A stretch of 24,539 nt of DNA, taken from the NCBI GenBank assembly GCA_964477735.1, contig CAYZFD010000025.1:1-24539 (forward strand), written 5' to 3'. Position 1 is the first letter of the stretch; every line of letters starts with the position of its first letter. The translations under genes were made by a program, and so were the position numbers. Origin of the DNA: CAYZFD01 sp964477735 (GTDB taxonomy: Bacteria; Bacteroidota; Bacteroidia; Flavobacteriales; Flavobacteriaceae). A model generated the notes under the pieces. The model was given only the letters and a program-made list of their open reading frames with translations. It was not told the origin of the DNA and ran no database searches. This document shows positions 22,096-24,539 of this stretch, one piece after another.

Positions 22096-23314
22096 AATTG
22101 CAGTTAGAAAATTTGACCCCTTTGAAGTGGCTTTACGACAACTATGGGATCAATTTTGCACAGAAAAAAAACTAAGTCTAAAAGCAGAAATGATTCCACT
22201 CGAACTGCATGATTTGTATGATGAAACCATCACAAAAAAAGGCTTACAAAAAGGCGAATGGGATATTGCACACATCAATACCGATTGGATTTTAGATGCT
22301 GTCACGACCAAGGCCGTTGAAAATTTATCCCCTTTTATTGCGCAGCATCCTCCACATGATTTTCCAGAGGGTTGGCATGAATCTTTATTGCACCTGCAAC
22401 AAATAGACAATCAAGTTTATGGCTTACCATTTCACGATGGCCCAGAGTGTTTGATTTATAGAAAAGATTTGTTTGAAGATGCCCATGAACAAAAATGCTT
22501 TAAAGAAGTATATGGTTACAACTTAGCCCCGCCAACAACCTGGTCAGCCTTTGTTGACATGGCCACTTTTTTCAATCGACCCGATGAGAACCTGTTTGGC
22601 TGTGTGTTTGCCAATTACCCTGACGGACATAACATGGTTTTCGACTTTTGCCTTCAATTATGGACACGTGGGGGGTCTTTACTCGATCAAAATAAGCATA
22701 TTAATATCCATCAACCCGCTGCGATTGAGGCCTTAGATTTTTATCGCAATCTGGTGAATAATAAACACACCACCCATCCAGACTCTAAAGATTTTGGTTC
22801 TGTAGAAGCGGGAATGGCTTTTGCCAAAGGAGAGGCTGCTATGGCCATAAATTGGTTTGGATTTGCTGCGATGTGTGAAGTGATAGAAGCATCGAAGGTA
22901 AAAGGCAAAGTGGATATTTCGGAACTGCCCCACGCTGAAAATTCCGCCACTGCATCGCTCAATGTTTATTGGCTATACACCTTGGGTTCTGGAAGTAAGC
23001 ACAAAGCAATAGCATATGAATTCTTACGATTTGCAACGGCTAAAAAAAGCGATAAGCTACTCACCGAAGTTGGTGGTATAGGTTGTAGGATTTCGACCTG
23101 GAACGACCCCGAAATTAATAAGACTATTCCCTATTATTATAAGTTAAGCAAGCTGCATGAAAATGCACAAACACTTCCTCAAACACCCCTTTGGCCAAAA
23201 GTGGCTGCGCTAATCGATGAGATGGTTTTATCGGCCATTAATGAAAAAACACCTTCGTTTGAAATCCTTAAAGAGACTCAATATCGTATTCAAAAAATTG
23301 TATCAAATCCATGA
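22082..23314 (+). CDS. SBP family 1-like protein without signal peptide (second copy)
   Basis: A 410-residue protein resembling family 1 extracellular solute-binding proteins. It has lobe segments such as EWDIAHINTDWILDAV (about 60), the ligand-side pattern YGLPFHDGPECLIYRKDLF (about 113-131), FAKGEAAMAINWFG (about 252-265) and the late helix HKAIAYEFLRFATAKKSD. It starts MEKIRIAVRKFDPFEVALRQ, with no signal peptide or lipobox. The start overlaps the second CoA-transferase by 14 bases, so a longer exported form is not available. It is only distantly similar to the other SBP-like protein at 18655 and represents a different subgroup. The stop overlaps the start of the oxidoreductase gene by four bases. 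A cytoplasmic ligand-binding or enzyme-accessory role is inferred. Confidence 0.8.
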   Translation: MEKIRIAVRKFDPFEVALRQLWDQFCTEKKLSLKAEMIPLELHDLYDETITKKGLQKGEWDIAHINTDWILDAVTTKAVENLSPFIAQHPPHDFPEGWHESLLHLQQIDNQVYGLPFHDGPECLIYRKDLFEDAHEQKCFKEVYGYNLAPPTTWSAFVDMATFFNRPDENLFGCVFANYPDGHNMVFDFCLQLWTRGGSLLDQNKHINIHQPAAIEALDFYRNLVNNKHTTHPDSKDFGSVEAGMAFAKGEAAMAINWFGFAAMCEVIEASKVKGKVDISELPHAENSATASLNVYWLYTLGSGSKHKAIAYEFLRFATAKKSDKLLTEVGGIGCRISTWNDPEINKTIPYYYKLSKLHENAQTLPQTPLWPKVAALIDEMVLSAINEKTPSFEILKETQYRIQKIVSNP

Positions 23315-24381
23315 AAATTTCATACAAACCGCTACTTCCAAAAACAAACCAGCCGATCATCATCATTGGAGCAAGTGGGATTGTTAAGGATGCGCATTTG
23401 CCAGCCTATAAAATGGCCGGTTTTGAGGTATTTGGAATTACCAATAGAACCCTTTCAAAAGCCCATGATTTGGCTGTGGTGTATCAAATTCCACATGTTT
23501 TCGAAAGTGTTGAACAAGCTGTAAAAAATGCCCCTGTTAATGCCGTTTATGACATCACCGTATTGCCAGATCAATATGTAGAAATACTTGAACAATTGCC
23601 TGATGGTGCTGCTGCACTCATTCAAAAACCCATGGGTAATGACTATGCGCAAGCCAAAGCCATCCTTGAAGTATGTAAACGTAAAAATTTAGTTGCAGCC
23701 ATTAATTTTCAGTTGCGTTTTGCCTCTTTTGTCAGTGCCGCTAGACAAATGATAAATCAAGGATTAATTGGCGAGTTATATGATATGGAATTTAAAGTCA
23801 CGGTTCAAACCCCATGGGAATTATTTCCAGTAATCAAACAACATCCGCGTTTGGAAATTCTATATCACAGTGTACATTATATTGATTGTATTCGTTCTTT
23901 TTTGGGAAACCCAAAAGGGATCATGGCCAAAACCACCAAACACCCCTTAAAACCAATGTCTTCTACGCGTTCTACAATTATCATGGATTACGGCAACACA
24001 ATGAGTGTGAAAATCAATACCAATCACGACCATGATTTTGGAGTGAATCACCAAGAGAGTTACATCAAATGGGAAGGAACAAAAGGCGCCATCAAAGCCA
24101 AAATGGGCTTGTTGATGAATTACCCTGATGGTTTGCCAGATGTGTTTGAATATATGCTCCTTGAAGAGGGCCAAAAACAAGCGTGGAAAACCCTACCCCT
24201 TGAGGGTTCTTGGTTTCCTGAAGCATTTATAGGCACGATGTCTAATTTGATGCGGTTTAAGGAGGGTTCAGATCCTATCTTGCATACCTGTGTTGGGGAT
24301 GTTATTGACACAATGAAAGTAGTAGAAACCTGCTATTTGAGCAATCAAAAAGGCAGTTTAGATATATCAAAAACTAATTAA
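23311..24381 (+). CDS. Gfo/Idh/MocA-family NAD(P)-dependent oxidoreductase
   Basis: A 356-residue cytoplasmic oxidoreductase. The N-terminal Rossmann fold carries IIIIGASGIVKDAHLPAYK (about 17-35), and the family's EKP motif appears as QKPMG near residue 107, so the lysine is kept but the glutamate is replaced by glutamine. The C-terminal substrate domain has YHSVHYIDCIRSFLG near 189-203, which includes the usual histidine near the nicotinamide. Enzymes of this family oxidise sugars, inositols or sugar acids, or act on CoA-free hydroxy compounds. The ATG overlaps the SBP-like gene stop (ATGA), and the MaoC-like gene follows 6 bases later, so it belongs to the same operon. The substrate is probably the alcohol or hydroxy-acid fed into, or made by, the CoA-thioester branch; this is inference. 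Confidence 0.88.
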   Translation: MKISYKPLLPKTNQPIIIIGASGIVKDAHLPAYKMAGFEVFGITNRTLSKAHDLAVVYQIPHVFESVEQAVKNAPVNAVYDITVLPDQYVEILEQLPDGAAALIQKPMGNDYAQAKAILEVCKRKNLVAAINFQLRFASFVSAARQMINQGLIGELYDMEFKVTVQTPWELFPVIKQHPRLEILYHSVHYIDCIRSFLGNPKGIMAKTTKHPLKPMSSTRSTIIMDYGNTMSVKINTNHDHDFGVNHQESYIKWEGTKGAIKAKMGLLMNYPDGLPDVFEYMLLEEGQKQAWKTLPLEGSWFPEAFIGTMSNLMRFKEGSDPILHTCVGDVIDTMKVVETCYLSNQKGSLDISKTN

Positions 24382-24387
24382 AAAGAC

Positions 24388-24539
24388 ATGTATTTTAAAT
24401 CCATTTTTTTCGAAGACTATCAATTGAATGATAAAAGAATCACATTAGGCCGAACCATCACTGAAACCGATTTTGTGGTCCATGCAGGACATACAGGTGA
24501 TTTCTTTCCCCACCATATGGATGAAGAATGGTGTAAAAC
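24388..24539 (+). CDS. MaoC-like hotdog hydratase, 5-prime part only
   Basis: The window ends 50 codons into this frame. It starts MYFKSIFFEDYQLNDKRITL and contains RTITETDFVVHAGHTGD followed by FFPHHMDEEWCK. The D-x-x-P-x-H hydratase motif (Asp, Pro and His in GDFFPHHMD) is the catalytic signature of MaoC / R-specific enoyl-CoA hydratase domains, and TITETDFVVHAGHTGD is the usual lead-in. It lies 6 bases after the oxidoreductase stop and is expected to hydrate an enoyl-CoA or dehydrate a hydroxyacyl-CoA made by the CoA-transferases. The rest of the gene is outside the window. Confidence 0.85.
   Translation, partial: MYFKSIFFEDYQLNDKRITLGRTITETDFVVHAGHTGDFFPHHMDEEWCK

Overview
The window looks like chromosome from a member of the Flavobacteriaceae (Bacteroidota), probably a marine one. 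The signs are an AT-rich sequence with very short intergenic spacers, a secreted protein with a C-terminal type IX secretion (T9SS) sorting domain, an ECF sigma / membrane anti-sigma pair, lipoprotein and signal-peptide styles typical of the group (cleavage before Gln), one TAnnTTTG-type -7 promoter box and almost no Shine-Dalgarno sequences. No rRNA, tRNA, CRISPR array, insertion sequence or phage gene was seen.

Layout. (1) 79-3393, minus strand: a HAD phosphatase, a possible 29-residue membrane peptide, a predicted outer-membrane barrel protein, and an envelope-stress-like operon (ECF sigma factor, short membrane anti-sigma candidate, exported basic LTxxQ protein) that ends in a strong terminator. 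(2) 3555-6402, plus strand: a translationally coupled pair of an exported amidohydrolase and a GH53 endo-beta-1,4-galactanase lipoprotein. (3) 6623-11365: a RuBisCO-like protein (RLP), a DUF1537 four-carbon-acid-sugar kinase, an Asp/Glu-racemase-like protein and a BASS-family transporter, closed by a terminator. RLP plus DUF1537 kinase is the signature of the 3-oxo-isoapionate branch of D-apionate catabolism, so a branched or related sugar acid, possibly from plant or seagrass pectin, is the best substrate guess. (4) 11545-12780: a T9SS-secreted protein of unknown function with its own terminator. (5) 12912 to the window end: one tightly packed operon with a DapA-family aldolase, SSS symporter, iron-type alcohol dehydrogenase, PdxA2, a second DUF1537 kinase, two solute-binding-protein-like proteins without signal peptides placed on either side of two tandem CaiB/BaiF CoA-transferases, a Gfo/Idh/MocA oxidoreductase and the start of a MaoC-type hydratase.

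How it fits together. Modules 3 and 5 each pair a secondary transporter with soluble sugar-acid enzymes, so both look like import-and-degrade units. In module 5, kinase plus PdxA2 is the known route from threonate or erythronate to dihydroxyacetone phosphate. The CoA-transferase/MaoC part suggests a second branch in which an acid is handled as a CoA thioester. The cytoplasmic SBP-like proteins, in a stretch with no ABC permease or ATPase gene, are the most unusual element and the best candidate for an undescribed system.

Assembly caution. Both 100-base N runs (6187-6286 and 8114-8213) are flanked by identical 55-base copies. Removing one copy plus the Ns restores full-length reading frames for the GH53 enzyme and the kinase, so both are read here as intact genes rather than broken ones.
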